DNA of 64,000 bases from Juglans regia (lineage: Eukaryota; Streptophyta; Magnoliopsida; Fagales; Juglandaceae), in assembly GCF_001411555.2 (NCBI RefSeq), contig NC_049911.1, positions 1,922,001 to 1,986,000 on the forward strand, written 5' to 3'. Below the pieces are notes generated by a model. It ran no database searches. It saw nothing but the letters and a program-made list of their open reading frames with translations, and had not been told where the DNA came from. Shown here piece by piece: positions 32,568 through 44,119 of the stretch; positions within the stretch are counted from its first letter, which is position 1; every line of letters begins with the position of its first letter. Both the position numbers and the translations under genes were made by a program.

Positions 32568-35350
32568 ATGCACAGTTACTGGTCACCAGTTTTTCTGCCA
32601 TATCCAGATGGCAGCCAATATCCCAGTAACATTCAGGTGGTTTTCAACGTCTTTTTGTTTGTTATGTAAGTTGGGGGTTTTTTAGAGTTTAATTGCTCTT
32701 GTTTTTATTTATTTGTAAGCAGAATGTTGGTTATCCATTTCAATATGGAATGGGAACTCTGACTCCTCACATCGCTACAAGCTCCGCAACGAGCAGAAGA
32801 GGTTGTTCAGAGAATAGTCCCGATTGTAGGGAAACTGCAGTGCCATGTACAAACTCAATTGTTGATGAAGAAAGTAAAGAGGATAGACCCAAATCACCTG
32901 AAACCGACGATTGCACTACCGGTTCACTACAATTAGTGCAAACGGATGGTGATAATATAATTGAGGAGCCAAGGTCGGGGATGGAATTCAATTCTTTTGA
33001 AGATTTACATAGTTATTATAAGGATTATGCTAAGAAATGCGGGTTTGGGGTGATGACACAAAGGAGTGAGAAGGGAGCTGATCAAAGTATCAGATATGTC
33101 ACTCTTGGTTGTGCCCGTGGAGGGAAAGCCCGGATTAAGAGTTTGAACGTTGCAAAGCCACACCCGACAGGAAAGACGGATTGTAAGGCAAGGATTAATG
33201 CCTTAAAGATTGAAGGAAAGATGCGGTTAACAACAGTCCATAATACACATAATCACGGCCTCAGTCCAAAGAAATCTCGCTTCTTTCGTTGTAACAGAGA
33301 AGTGAGTGAGACTGTAAAAAGAGTCTTAGATACAAACGACTTGGCTGGGATCCGGATGAATAAGAGTTTCGGATCTCTTGTCGTTGGTGCAGGAGGTTTC
33401 GAGAACCTCCCATTTTTAGAAAAGGATTGTCGCAATTATATAGATAAGGCACGTCATCTACGACTTGGTGCAGGTGGTGCTGGAGCACTTCGAGATTATT
33501 TTTTGAGGATGCAGTACAAGAATAATGGTTTTTTTGCATTGATGGACTTAAGAGATGATGGGAGGCTAAAGAATATTTTTTGGGCAGATCCACGCAGTAG
33601 GGCGGCCTACCAGTATTTTGGTGATGTCGTCACATTCGACACCACATACCTCACGAATAGATATGGGATGCCGTTTGCACCATTTGTTGGTATAAACCAT
33701 CACGGACAGTCCATTCTTTTGGGAGCGGGGTTGATTTCAAGTGAAGATACCGACACCTTTACATGGTTATTCCAGACCTGGTTGCAGTGTATGGATGGTA
33801 TACCTCCAAAAGCTATTATTACTGATCAAGATAGAGCAATGAAAAATGCAATTGCTAAGGTCTTTCCAGAAAGTCGGCATAGATTCTGTTTATGGCATAT
33901 ACTGAAGAAAGTTCCTGAGAAGCTTGGGTCATATGCTGCCTACAAAAGTGGACTAAAAAGTCACCTAATGAAATGTGTGTACGACACTCAAACAGTTGAG
34001 GAGTTTGAGAAATGTTGGGATGGGTTACTTAACACATATGATTTACATGAGAATGTCTGGTTGAAAAGTTTATATGATGAGCGTCAGCATTGGGTACCAG
34101 TATTCTTAAAAGAGTACTTCTGGGCTGGAATGAGTACAACCCAGCGTAGTGAAAGTATGAATGCTTTTTTTGATGGTTATGTTCATGCGAAGATAAATTT
34201 GAAGGAGTTTGTCGACCAGTTTGACAGTGCACTGAGGAAAAAAATTGAGAATGAAAACAATGCCGACTTCCACACATTTAGCGTCACCATTCTCTGTATA
34301 TCTAGATCTCCAATTGAGAAGAGATTTCAAGAGTTGTACACGAATGCTAAATTTAGGGAAGTCCAGCAGCAAGTAATGGGTGTGCTCGATATGAATCCGT
34401 GTCTACTTAGTGAGGATGGTGTAATGAAAAGATATCTGGTGGAAGATGAAGTTCGCGTTGAAGAGTTCACTAAGCTTGTTACGTATTCAGTGAACTTCAA
34501 TGTGGAAGACTGCGATGGAAAGTGTTCATGTGGGTTATTCGAGATGAGGGGGATACTGTGTAGGCATATTTTAGCCATCTTCAAAGCTAACGGTATAAAG
34601 TTATTGCCAGACCGGTACATTTTAGATCGATGGAGGAAGGACATTAAGAGGAGATACACGTTAATCCACAGTAGCTATGATGCTGGGAATCAGAGGCCAG
34701 ATGGGAATAGATATTCAAGTTTGCTGAATATATGTTATCAGATGATAACTTATGCAGCGGGTTCCAATGAGCAGTTTGAAGATGCAAAAAAGAAGTTATA
34801 TTCAATGATTGACTTGTACCGTGATAATCAACACCCCCCATCTATGACTCAAACAGGTTTATATGCGAATATTTCTAATAGTTTTTTTTTTTTAAGTAAA
34901 GCTTGATAGTTAGTATGTCATATTTGAATTTTTGCATTTTTGTTTTTTTTTTTAAGTAAAGCTTGATACGTAGTATGTCATATTTAATAGTTCTACGCCC
35001 CTGGTAGGTTCGAATGCTGGTTGTACAACACTGGACACAAATGCTGTTGGTAGTTCAAAGCCCGTACTAAGTCCAAATGTTGTGCGAGGGAAAGGAAGAC
35101 CTCCATCTTTGAGGAGAGCATCTAGGATGGAGAAAGAAATGCGGAAGGTTAAAGCCAAGCAGAAAAAAGCACCAGGAACAGGGAAACGTAAACAGGTGCT
35201 TGTCTCAATATTTTTAATATTAATGGTATATATTATATACATAGTTATGTATATTAGCTTTATGATATTGTGCGTTGTTGTGGTATATATTAGCGAGATG
35301 AAGGAGATACACCACTCCCGGACACGTGTAGAAATTTATTTGGCCCATAA
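32568..35350 (+). CDS. FAR1/FHY3-type MULE transposase
   Basis: Predicted exons: 32568-32636 (MHSYWSPV...), 32723-34856, 35008-35195 and 35294-35350. All junctions have GT/AG and keep phase. About 815 aa; Arabidopsis FAR1 is 827. Domains: FAR1 DNA-binding zinc finger (about residues 109-205, ending HNHGLSP); MULE DDE core with D329 (FDTTY), D391 (TDQD) and E500 (QRSES); SWIM zinc finger C624-x-C626...C636-x-H638; then a basic tail (GKGRPPSLRRASRMEKEMRKVKAK). All catalytic residues are present, so the protein could be an active transposase; domesticated FAR1/FHY3 relatives are phytochrome-A transcription factors. Lying between MULE ends favours the transposase role. The stop at 35348-35350 may be premature. 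Confidence 0.85.
34878..34992 (+). repeat. 60-bp tandem duplication in transposase intron 2
   Basis: 'TTTTTTTTAAGTAAAGCTTG' followed by ATA and AGTATGTCATATTT occurs twice, about 64 bp apart, within the intron 34857-35007. Confidence 0.85.
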
Positions 35351-35801
35351 GAAGTAGATATCACCAGTCCTAGTGAACTGCAGGTATATTAATTGTTAAA
35401 TATTTTGTTATATTGTGCATTGTTGGTTGCCAATGGAAGAAGTAAATGCAAAAAAAATATATATATATAATAATAATAATATATCATTTTGTTAATCATC
35501 AACAGCATGTTCGACAGAGCTCGATTTTTAACAATAGTGGAACCCGGCCCCGGGAAACAGTGATCGGAAGTCAAGAAAGTGTAATAACCCAAAATTTTCA
35601 CTTAAAAAGTTCATATTTAATACTTTTCACTTTCTAATAGTTTCTTTCTACTTGGCTGCTTACAAATCTTTACAGATACAGTTTGGGTTGGATGGATCAC
35701 AACCGGTGGAGCATGGGTTGGATGGATCACAACCGGTGGAGCATGGGTTCGATGGATCACAACCTGAGAATCATGGATTGGATAGATCACAGCTGGATTA
35801 A
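35351..35801 (+). pseudogene. Former C-terminal exons of the transposase beyond the stop
   Basis: After the TAA at 35348 the same frame stays open to a donor at 35383 (EVDITSPSELQ). It continues through exons 35506-35580 (HVRQSSIFNNSGTRPRETVI) and 35676-35801, a phase-0 chain with no further stop until TAA at 35799-35801. The last exon has a 10-residue repeat, GLDGSQPVEH, in about 3.5 copies (30-bp units). The preserved splice signals and phases suggest that the upstream TAA is a recent nonsense change, from CAA for example, that removes about 77 residues. The alternative is that these are unused 3' UTR sequences. Confidence 0.55.
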
Positions 35802-37338
35802 TTGATATGAGCAAATGACCATTTTTGTGTAAGAGTGTGTAAATGTAGAATTAGTAAATGTTATTAGAGAAAAGTGTTGGGATATGGTGCTAATGGTAGA
35901 AGAATTAGTGAATGTTCCAGGAGTGTTCAAGTCAATGTTCCAGGAGTAGTTATGAGGACATTAGTGAATGTCATTTTGGTGATATTCTAAACATTATTGG
36001 AATTAGTGTGATATTGTAAACATTATTCTTATTTTGGTGAAATTGGAAACATTATTCTCATGTTTGTCATTGTCATATTATTTTCATTTTTGTAATATTG
36101 GAATATTGATGCTGGTTGCAGCAGTATGCTGGTTTTAGAAGTATGGTTGTTTTAGCAGTATGCTGGCTGCAGAGGACTTACATATGTTAACTAGTTTTCA
36201 AACAGTGATCTAATCTTTGGTAAGATTTATATAGCTTTACTTTTTTTTTTAAAAAAAGAAAGATTTATATAGCTCAGCTATTTGTTTCAGAAAATCATAT
36301 CCTTCGGGTTTCTGGTTCTGACTTGATAATGGGGAAAAAATGGTCCTAAAAGAGGTTCTAGTTGCTGTGATGGTCTAACGACATGAACATCATGTTAACT
36401 TCTAGCTGATGCTGCACATATGAGATGGACCTATGATTCATTGACTGCGATGTGGATACTGAACGTGAACTGCAAGTTCTATATATGAATACTTGAATGC
36501 TGGTGTGAATTTTGCTGCAGAATAATGAGGCATGGTAATAAGTTTGTGATTAATAATTATGTTTTAGGGTTATTGGAATTTACAATATTAATCACTGCCC
36601 TTTAAGATTATAACTTCTGCTGCTTACTGTAGTGGAGATGTTTTTAGCACATGGGCACATGACCGTAGCTGTGAAGTGGTTGCTAATGCATGTTCTGTTC
36701 TCTGATTGGTTGGTGATTAACTTTTGTAGTATTAGGGAATAAATACTGCTACTGGGCTGTTGCTGCCCACTCTATATTAGTTGGGGTTGGCAATTTTACT
36801 AGCTGTTGTGAGATTGATTGTTGCTGCCAAGCTGTGTTGCTTGCCAACAATCAATTCTTAAATGCGTGTTCACCCCATCTAGATGCATTCTGGATCTGTG
36901 GAAACACGTCAATTCTAGAATTTGATGTCTAGTTTAGGTATAAGTTTCTGTTTTGAACATAATGGTATAAACGAGAAACAAAAAATAGACTAACAATAAC
37001 ACAGAAACAGAAAACAGAAAACTGCTATTTTACTCCAATTTAGCCCGAAACAGTTCCTGTTTCTTGATGTCTGGTATAAGTTTCTGTTTTGAACATAATG
37101 GTATAAACGAGAAACAGAAAATAGACTAACAATAACACAGAAACAGAAAACAGAAAACTGCTATTTTACTCCAATTTAAGCAAGTACTTTACAGCAAGTC
37201 TTTTACAACAATTTAACCAACAGAGGCAAATCAGAATCTGAATTTACATAGCTTTATGATATCGCACTTGGACTAAACAACCAAAATGACATCTAACACT
37301 TAAATTACACCTTCAAACTAAGCAACAACAAACAACCA
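35802..37338. other. MULE interior between the two genes
   Basis: No further gene is recognised. The two genes converge here, so both 3' UTRs must lie in this interval. A tandem duplication is noted separately. Confidence 0.55.
36936..37195 (+). repeat. 136-bp tandem duplication
   Basis: 'GGTATAAGTTTCTGTTTTGA' through 'CTGCTATTTTACTCCAATTT' is repeated with a period of 136 bp and very few differences, a few hundred bases downstream of the GRF gene. Confidence 0.9.
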
Positions 37339-37890
37339 CTACCAAGTCACTAAGCAACAACAAACAACAACTACAACAGCCCAAGACAACCGGAGAAGCG
37401 TGCGTGAACGTGTTAGTCCAGCTTCTTTCTCAAAGAGCATCAACTCCTTCTTCAAAAATTCCTCATCTCGACCATCTTGCACCATCTCTCTCTTCTCAAT
37501 CTCATCCTCCCTCTTACGGAGCTCAATCTCCCTCTTCTTAATATCGCGAAGTCTCTCATCGACCTCTTTCTCCTTCCTTAATAGTTCATTTTTTCTTTCT
37601 TGTAATTCCAGCTGCATGTATTGATCACCATCTGCCCATTTGAAAAACTTGCAATAAGGTAATCCCTTGCAAACATATATAAAAAAATGTTAGATGTTTT
37701 TAATATTAATCAATTTATTAAACATATATAAACATGTTACCTTCGTGTTGTAATTTGGACACCCAAAGAATGGTCGTCTTGGATTTCTGGGAGTATTTGA
37801 GTATCTCAATGTAGCTTGAAGATCGCAAAAGCACAATGGTTGACAAGTACGATTACCAGAGGATGAAGAAGACAGAGTTGATGACGACAT
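37339..37890 (-). CDS. GRF-type zinc-finger protein with coiled coil and tail anchor
   Basis: Two exons, 37741-37890 and 37339-37665, joined in phase 0 across a 75-bp intron (AAG|GTAACA...TTGCAAG|GGA). The product is about 158 aa from the ATG at 37890. Residues about 16-64 form a GRF zinc finger (PLCFCDLQATLRYSNTPRNP, then RRPFFGCPNYN and, across the splice, GLPYCKFFKWADGD). Then comes a charged coiled coil (about 68-130, heptads of RKREDEIEKRE type) and a hydrophobic C-terminal segment (WAVVVVVCCCLV), probably a membrane anchor. Small GRF-coiled-coil-anchor proteins are common in plants and often sit in transposons; their role is unknown. Divergent placement from the right terminus suggests that it is the MULE's second gene. 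Confidence 0.75.
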
Positions 37891-38394
37891 TCTAACATAA
37901 ACCATAAGCACAGTGGAAATGCACACATATCAAAAGATACATATTTCTGAAAGCATCATAACCTAAGTACTATTGAGCCACCACCAATGTCACTGGATTT
38001 ACATGAGAAAGTTCAGTTCTGATTAAACTTCACAGTCCCAGCCTGCCTGCTCTGCTTATACTTAGACTACCATAGCATTAGAAGGACAACAAAAGGTAAC
38101 TACATACTTGTTACCTTAGTCTAATGAACAAGTACTTTAGTCTGCCCCATTACGCAGAGTAGTCGCATACTTACAATAGTCACTTTAAACAAAAAATAAC
38201 TTCATTACAATAGTCTCATACTTGTTCAAATACAATAAACTCTTAAACTAGGTCAAACAATAAATCCACATTAATCCAGGCCATGAGAAATTCGAGAACA
38301 ATAACTAAATAAATAAATTCAATCTCCCTATATTACTTCTGACCTAGCAATTACCATACCATAGGAACAAAAACAATAAACTGTGATTAACTCA

Positions 38395-38890
38395 TACTTG
38401 TTCAATATTTTTTTTTTTATAAGTAATCTCATACTTGTTCAATATTAACTCTCAATAAATCACCTTACCTCTCAATATTATCTCATACTTGTTGAAAAAC
38501 AATAAACTAAAGAACAACTTCACAGAGTAAATCCACAATCTGCCCCATCAAAAATTCAACAACAAATAATAAATTCAAGTGTAGAAATTTTACCTCTGAC
38601 CTAACAATTACCATTATTCTTATCATAATCTCATACTTGTTCAAAAACAATAAACTAAAGAACAACTTCACAGAGTAAATCCACAATCTGCCCCATCAAA
38701 AATTCGACAACAAATAATAAATTCAAGTGTCTAATTTTACCTCTGACCTAACAATTACCAAAGGAATATCATAATCTCATACTTGTTCAAATAAACTAAA
38801 GAACAACTTCACAGAGTAAATCCACAATCTGCCCCATCAAAGATTCGACAACAAATAATAAATTCAATCTCAATATTACCTCTGACCTAA
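38395..38890 (-). repeat. Tandem repeat of about 145 bp upstream of the GRF gene
   Basis: Units containing 'AATAAACTAAAGAACAACTT', 'CCACAATCTGCCCCATCAAA' and 'TCTCATACTTGTTCAA' begin at about 38501, 38649 and 38790 (periods 148 and 141), with a diverged partial unit at 38395-38460. It lies 0.6 kb upstream of the GRF start. Confidence 0.9.
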
Positions 38891-38905
38891 CAATATTATC
38901 GGAAG

Positions 38906-39190
38906 GGTTAGGTTTCGAGATGAACAGGAAGGGGCGGGCTAGGATTAGGGTTTCGGGATGAACGGGATTGGGGCGGGCTAGGGCTAGGGTTTCGGGATGA
39001 GCTTCATCTTCGGTGGGTTAGGGTTTCGGGATGAGCTTCATCTTCGGTGGGTTAGGGTTTGGGTTTGGGGATGAGAATGATTAGGTCGGGTTAGGGTTAG
39101 GGTTTGGGTTTGGGGATGAGAATGATTTGGGGCGGGTTAGGGTTTGGGTTTGGGGATGAGAATGATTTGGGGCGGGTTAGGGTTTGAGAT
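38906..39190 (+). repeat. Telomere-like minisatellite in the MULE right subterminal region
   Basis: About 20-46 bp units built from 'GGGTTAGGGTTTGGG' and 'GGGGATGAGAATGATT' or 'CGGGATGAGCTTCATCTTCG'. Many TTAGGG and GGGTTT words resemble plant telomeric TTTAGGG. The minus-strand open frame here (39097-39567) ends in a Pro-Asn-Lys repeat that just translates the array. Confidence 0.85.
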
Positions 39191-39554
39191 AGGGAAACTG
39201 ACCATAACGAACCTTCCTTTAGATCTTCGGAAGATGCTTTCGACGAGAGGCCGTGGTGGAAAGGAATCTGCGGGAGATGAACCCTAACCCGCCGCTGAGT
39301 CCCAGAGGGGGAGGGACGCTGAGTCCAGGTTGCTGCTTCGCGTCGACGGAGTCGAGGAAGGAAGGTTCGTGCGGAAGAAAGACAGATTCTCGGGAGGGAT
39401 TTGAGGGAAACTGAGACTTTCTTTCTCTCTGCAAACGAGAGAAGAGATGGAAACTGGGGAGGAAAATGAAGGAAGGTTCGTGAGGAGTCGGGACACTGAG
39501 GCGAGTAAAATGATGTGGGTGATTGTTGATAAAAAACAAAACGGTTCGTTTTGT

Positions 39555-39622
39555 TTTTTAATGCCACATAAGCCGTGTTTGCTCGCCGACTGCATAAGGC
39601 GCTTGCAAGAAGCTTTTCTCAT
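39555..39622 (-). repeat. Right terminal inverted repeat of the MULE
   Basis: 'AATGCCACATAAGCCGTGTT', 'TGCTCGCCGACTGCAT' and 'AAGGCGCTTGCAAGAAG' are the inverted counterparts of the left end at 30710-30780, with several mismatches and indels. Confidence 0.75.
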
Positions 39623-40860
39623 ATCACTTTATATATCACCATGAGTAGTTTATGGAGAGTTAACGATCGAGCACTTTGATCAGTTGGTGGGTGTATATAA
39701 TATATATACGTTCTTACCCTTCTACCTACCAATTTCTCTCCCACAGACAAGTGAGTGAGATAATTAGAATGAAATATTTCATTATTAGTATCGTTTTGGT
39801 ATATTTCAAAAAAACAACAATATAAAGAGAAACTCAATAAATACTTCTCAATATAAATTACCAATAATTTTAATAGAATAAATTACAATCAACTACTAAA
39901 TTACAACTACCAATCAAGTGTATTTTTAATGACTCATATAGCATTTTAATTTTTAGTGATCCATATGAATTTTAAAATGTGAATATTGTTGTATTGGAGA
40001 GGATCTGCAGATGCTTTTTCTATTGTCTGTAGAGAGGTGCTATGTAAAATGACGAGGAAATAACTATTTTGCCTTCCAAGTTGTACCGCTTAATTTGACC
40101 GTTTAATAAAATTTTTTTTTATTGGGTGATTAAAGAAGTGATTTTAAATATATTGAAATATTTTTTATTTTTTTAAAATATTTAAATATATTAAAAAATA
40201 TGAAAAAAAAAATTAAATCTAAAAAATAATAAGCGATCAACTTGAACGAACTATTCTAAACGACAGAGTAGTCCGACTTGTATGGTAATATACCAAAACA
40301 ATAGTTTGATAGGTGTACTGATGCATTGTAATTTTGAACGAATGAGAAGCAGGTATTGATGAATAAAAAAAAATTGCAAAAATGAAAGATTAAAAGCCGA
40401 AAAAGTCCCTTCTTTTTAGTTCCCCTTTACGAAACACCCTTATAAGAAAGTTTATCAAATGAGTTTTGCTACATCACACTCAATACTCTATATTTTTATA
40501 AATTTTTAAATTTTTAAATTTTTTTTTTTGAGTTTATTTTTTTAAAATTATTTCAAATTTTCTATTCATTATTCATATAATAAATATTTGATAAAAGAAA
40601 AAAATAATAAAAATTAAAAAAAATGTAGAGTGTGAAGTGTGAGGAGATTGTGAAGATTTATTCTTATCAAATTACCATGCCACGGTCAAAATTCATATAT
40701 CGGGCGAAACACCGAAAACTTATCGATATTGATTGAAATAATCGGTATTTGATCTGATACGAAACGTAATTCTCTCACATATCAGTTACTGTGCCAGCAC
40801 GACAAATACCCAAAATTTCAGTCGATACGGTACAATTTTCAAAACTTTGAGTAGTTTGCA
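39623..40860 (-). repeat. DC1-upstream segment, tandem copy D, right part
   Basis: Continues copy D from 30709 across the MULE. 'CACTTTATATATCACC', 'ATGAGTAGTTTATGGAGAG', 'TGGTGGGTGTATATAAT', 'CCGAAAAAGTCCC' and 'CAATTTTCAAAACTT' match copy C. About 680 bp at 39700-40375 has no clear match in copy C. Confidence 0.8.
40461..40664. mobile_element. hAT-type MITE, TTTGCTACATCACAC family
   Basis: Imperfect inverted ends ('TTGCTACATCACACTCAATA' and 'GAAGTGTGAGGAGATTGTG'). TATCAAAT is present on both sides (40453-40460 and 40665-40672), and copy C lacks the insert near 29560. Confidence 0.75.
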
Positions 40861-42135
40861 TATGCTTTTTCTATGAGTAATGCTAGGCATCCCACTAGGG
40901 TATCCTGCTCTAAGGTCCCGTTCTAATTTTTTTTTAAAAATTAAAAAAAATGATGTGAAAAAAAATAAATAATATTTAAAACTTTTTTTTTTCACACGTG
41001 TGTATATATATATATATATACTAGCAGTGGGGCTATGTGCGAGACACGTTTGCCCTGTACTACTATAAAATAAATTACTCTAAAATATAAACATCCAATG
41101 TAAAATAAGAAAATATAATTATAAAATCTACAATAAAATATCACGGAATTGTTTTTTGTTATTGAAATAGCGGTTAAAAAGTTTTGGGGTTATGCATTGG
41201 TGTTTTCTCCGAATAATATTATACACTTCACTCTAATTCTATTTTAATTATACTAACTAGTATGTGACATATTCATCATCATTAGATGATAAAGAAACAT
41301 AATAAATGATGATTTAATGATAATAAATGTGTCACATCTTACTTAGTGAGATGAAAGTGAGATAGTAGTATGGTGTATAAAATTTTTCGTGTTCTCTTCA
41401 TTCACATCATTTATGGAAAGAACACTGAAATTTTGGTGACCCTGCTTAATGGTAATAATAATATTATAAGCACTAAAAAATAATATTCACAATAAAATAT
41501 ATGATATCAAAGACAAGGACGATGCTTGATCAAAATAACCCAGTTTTATAAACAAGATCTGTTTTCAAAAAGAATGGAAGTGGTCTTTGTTCTAAAAGAT
41601 AACAAAGATGGCCCAAACATAAAAGAATTTTTAATTAATATGGAGACAAAAATTCCATAAGTAACATGGATAAATAGAGGAGAACACAAAAACTTCAACT
41701 GGGTATTCAATAAATTTATTTAAAAAAGAAAAAAGAAAAAAGAAAAATCCTACAGTTCAAAAGGGACGTATGCCCAGTTGAATATTTTCTATGTTTTTAT
41801 CTTAGTGTGGATTGGAAATTATTATGACACATATTATTATTATTATTTATTATTATATATAAGCATTATTTTAAGATTAATTATGAAGAAAAGTAGTCCT
41901 ACTATATTACTAATTAGCCATTACATGATGATGGATGCTTTATCATTAGTTAATGTGTAGGATCTCATCTTTATGATCAACAACTATTATTGCCATATTT
42001 ACAAATTGTTCTGTTTATCATGATGAGCCTCAGCATTCTATTCTTTCTTATAATATAAAGAATAGAATCAATATAATACAAATTGGCCGGGTGAGTACTG
42101 TTCCCATTAATGTGGTGGATTTTTCTCATTTCTTT

Positions 42136-42345
42136 AGAGCCGGTTTGAATTGATTGGTGAGTTGAGATCATCTCAATTCATTTCATCTCATCATTACAAA
42201 TTTTTTAAATTTTTACACAAAATATAATAAATAATTTAATTTTTTTAAATTTTAAAATAATAATAATATTAAAAAATAATATTCTTATAATATTTTATTC
42301 AATTCATTTAAAACCATCTCAATTCATCTAAATCCAAACGAGGGT
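42136..42345. mobile_element. MITE, GTTTGAAT...AATCCAAAC family
   Basis: Left 'GGTTTGAATTGATTGGTGAG' and right 'ATTCATCTAAATCCAAACG' are inverted, with 'CATCTCATCATTACAA' near the left end. Related to 17936-18123. Confidence 0.7.
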
Positions 42346-42977
42346 TTAATCTCTCCTTAATCTATCCATATATATTATATAGCCTATCTATGAAGAGACA
42401 ATGAACAAAAATGAATGGTAACACTTTATTTCTTTCATCTACGGGGCAAGTGGTCATTGATCAGTTTTGAGGGATGATTAGGAAGGAAATATTTAAAAAC
42501 TGCTCCACCACCGCACCACAACTTGTATCTCTCTCTATCCATCATGGTAATTAGAATAGAATAATTCTACATATAATTATAGAATGTATAAATATCGTAT
42601 AATCATTTTAAAAAAATATATATAATTTATTATTAAAAAATTAATTTTTTTATATAAATTTTATATTTATTAATTCTTTTAAAAATAATTATACAATACT
42701 TTCATACTTACTACTATAAATATTATTTCCCATTAAAATAATAGAAAAATTGTTAGCTGGGTTCACGCACATAGAGATAAAGTTAGTGTTATTTTATGCT
42801 ACGAGCATGGCATTATCCCTTTCTTTTTTTTGTTTACCAATTTTCAATGGATGTCATTTTCTTTTGCTCTATTAGGTAGAAGCTTTCCCCATTATATATT
42901 TATTAAATATTTTTTTTCTTCTCCGTGAAAATGAGGGACCCTCGTCTGGCGTGTAACTTTCGGGCAGGGCGAAAACA

Positions 42978-43170
42978 TTAAGCTTCGTTTGGATCATCAA
43001 TCTATCTCAATTTATATTAATTTATCATTATAATTTTTTTAAATTTTAATATAAAATATAATAAATAATTTAACTTTTTCAAATCTTTAAATAATAATAA
43101 TATTAAAAAATAATATTCTAATAATATTTTATCATCTCAATTCATTTCAACGTCTAAACTCAACTTTAGG
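42978..43170. mobile_element. MITE, CGTTTGGAT family
   Basis: Left 'CTTCGTTTGGATCATCAATC' and right 'TTCAACGTCTAAACTCAACTT' are inverted. The core is AT-rich and similar to the element at 42136. Confidence 0.65.
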
Positions 43171-44119
43171 CTAAATCGATGACCGACACATGGGTCTCAA
43201 GGTTACATTCTTGCTTTTCACTTTGCCTTTTGACTCATTCGGCCATATATCCCAATTCCTCAGTGCGGTCCTCTTTTCATCATAGTTTTTTTTCTCACAA
43301 CCTAAACAAAGAGTAGAAAAACTGAAGTTTTCAGATCAAAAATTTGAGTTTTCTTTCTTTCGATTGTGTAATGAGATGAAAATTGCACATGAGAGGAGGG
43401 GAAAAAAAGGGTGCATGCCTACAGAAATGAGCTTGCAGTGTGCGAACACTGAACATAATTTATTTTGCTATTTTGAAAAATGCTATGCTAATCCTTTGAG
43501 GTTGTGAGAGACTGAGTTGCAAGGGTGCATCTAAAATGGCTTAGAAGTTTTTTTTTTAGGCCTAAAAACAGCTTCTGGGCTATTTTGAATCTATAAAATT
43601 TGAATTTAAAAAAATTAAAACTAAAAAACTAGATTAAAAAATAAAATTACATGAATAAAAATAATATATATATGATATAAATTTATTAATTTAGAGTAAA
43701 TGAAATACTATTACAGACTACTAGTCTACTGCATAATAAAGTAATAATAATAACTAAACTATTACAAAATTGAAAAGCTAAACAATTACAAAATTACAAA
43801 CATAAAAGTGTCTAAGGGACATTGTATCAACATTACAAATCATTGAATACATAGTACGTACAAATGATTCAATATTCTAAGAATCTAAAGATAGAGTTAT
43901 TTGAGTCTTTAACTGTGACATTTAGGGCAGGTATTCTTTTTATTAACAGTTTAACTCATTGAAATTTAAGGTTTGAGCACATATTCATATTGCAGCGGAG
44001 GTAGACGTTGTCTAAGTCGTCTCATGTATTGTTACAACAATGAAAATTAAAATTAATACCGATGAAATCAAAATGAATATAAATAAATTAAAATATATTA
44101 AAATAAAAACAACAATTAC

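Larger units (their letters stand above)
30710..39622 (+). mobile_element. Mutator-like element (FAR1-type MULE), 8.9 kb
   Basis: Defined by imperfect inverted ends and a near duplication of the target: ATACTTTAT at 30701-30709 and ATCACTTTAT at 39623-39632. Left and right flanks together rebuild the sequence seen unbroken, apart from a MITE, in copy C. The cargo is a FAR1-type transposase (plus strand), a GRF zinc-finger gene (minus strand) and a starch-branching-enzyme exon fragment. Both subterminal regions hold GC-rich minisatellites. An intact MULE transposase, a second conserved gene and inverted termini make an autonomous or recently autonomous element likely. Confidence 0.75.
40865..44100. 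other. AT-rich intergenic DNA with MITEs
   Basis: No gene is supported. It includes a half MITE starting 'AATGCTAGGCATCCC' near 40880, cut by a (TA)n tract at 41008-41028, then 'CTAGCAGTGGGGCTATG' of unknown origin. Two GTTTGGAT-family MITEs are listed separately. The rest is low complexity. Confidence 0.5.

Noticed and set aside
36936..38890. Tandem repeats as a possible CRISPR array
   Set aside because: Units of 136-148 bp have no unique spacers and lie in a plant transposon.
39097..39567. 156-codon minus-strand frame in the MULE right end
   Set aside because: Its C-terminal half translates a minisatellite (Pro-Asn-Lys repeats) and overlapping frames are equally open; no domain.
41020..41060. 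TATATACTAGCAGTGG as a possible Helitron terminus
   Set aside because: I could not find the matching hairpin and CTRR end or a second boundary, so no Helitron is claimed.
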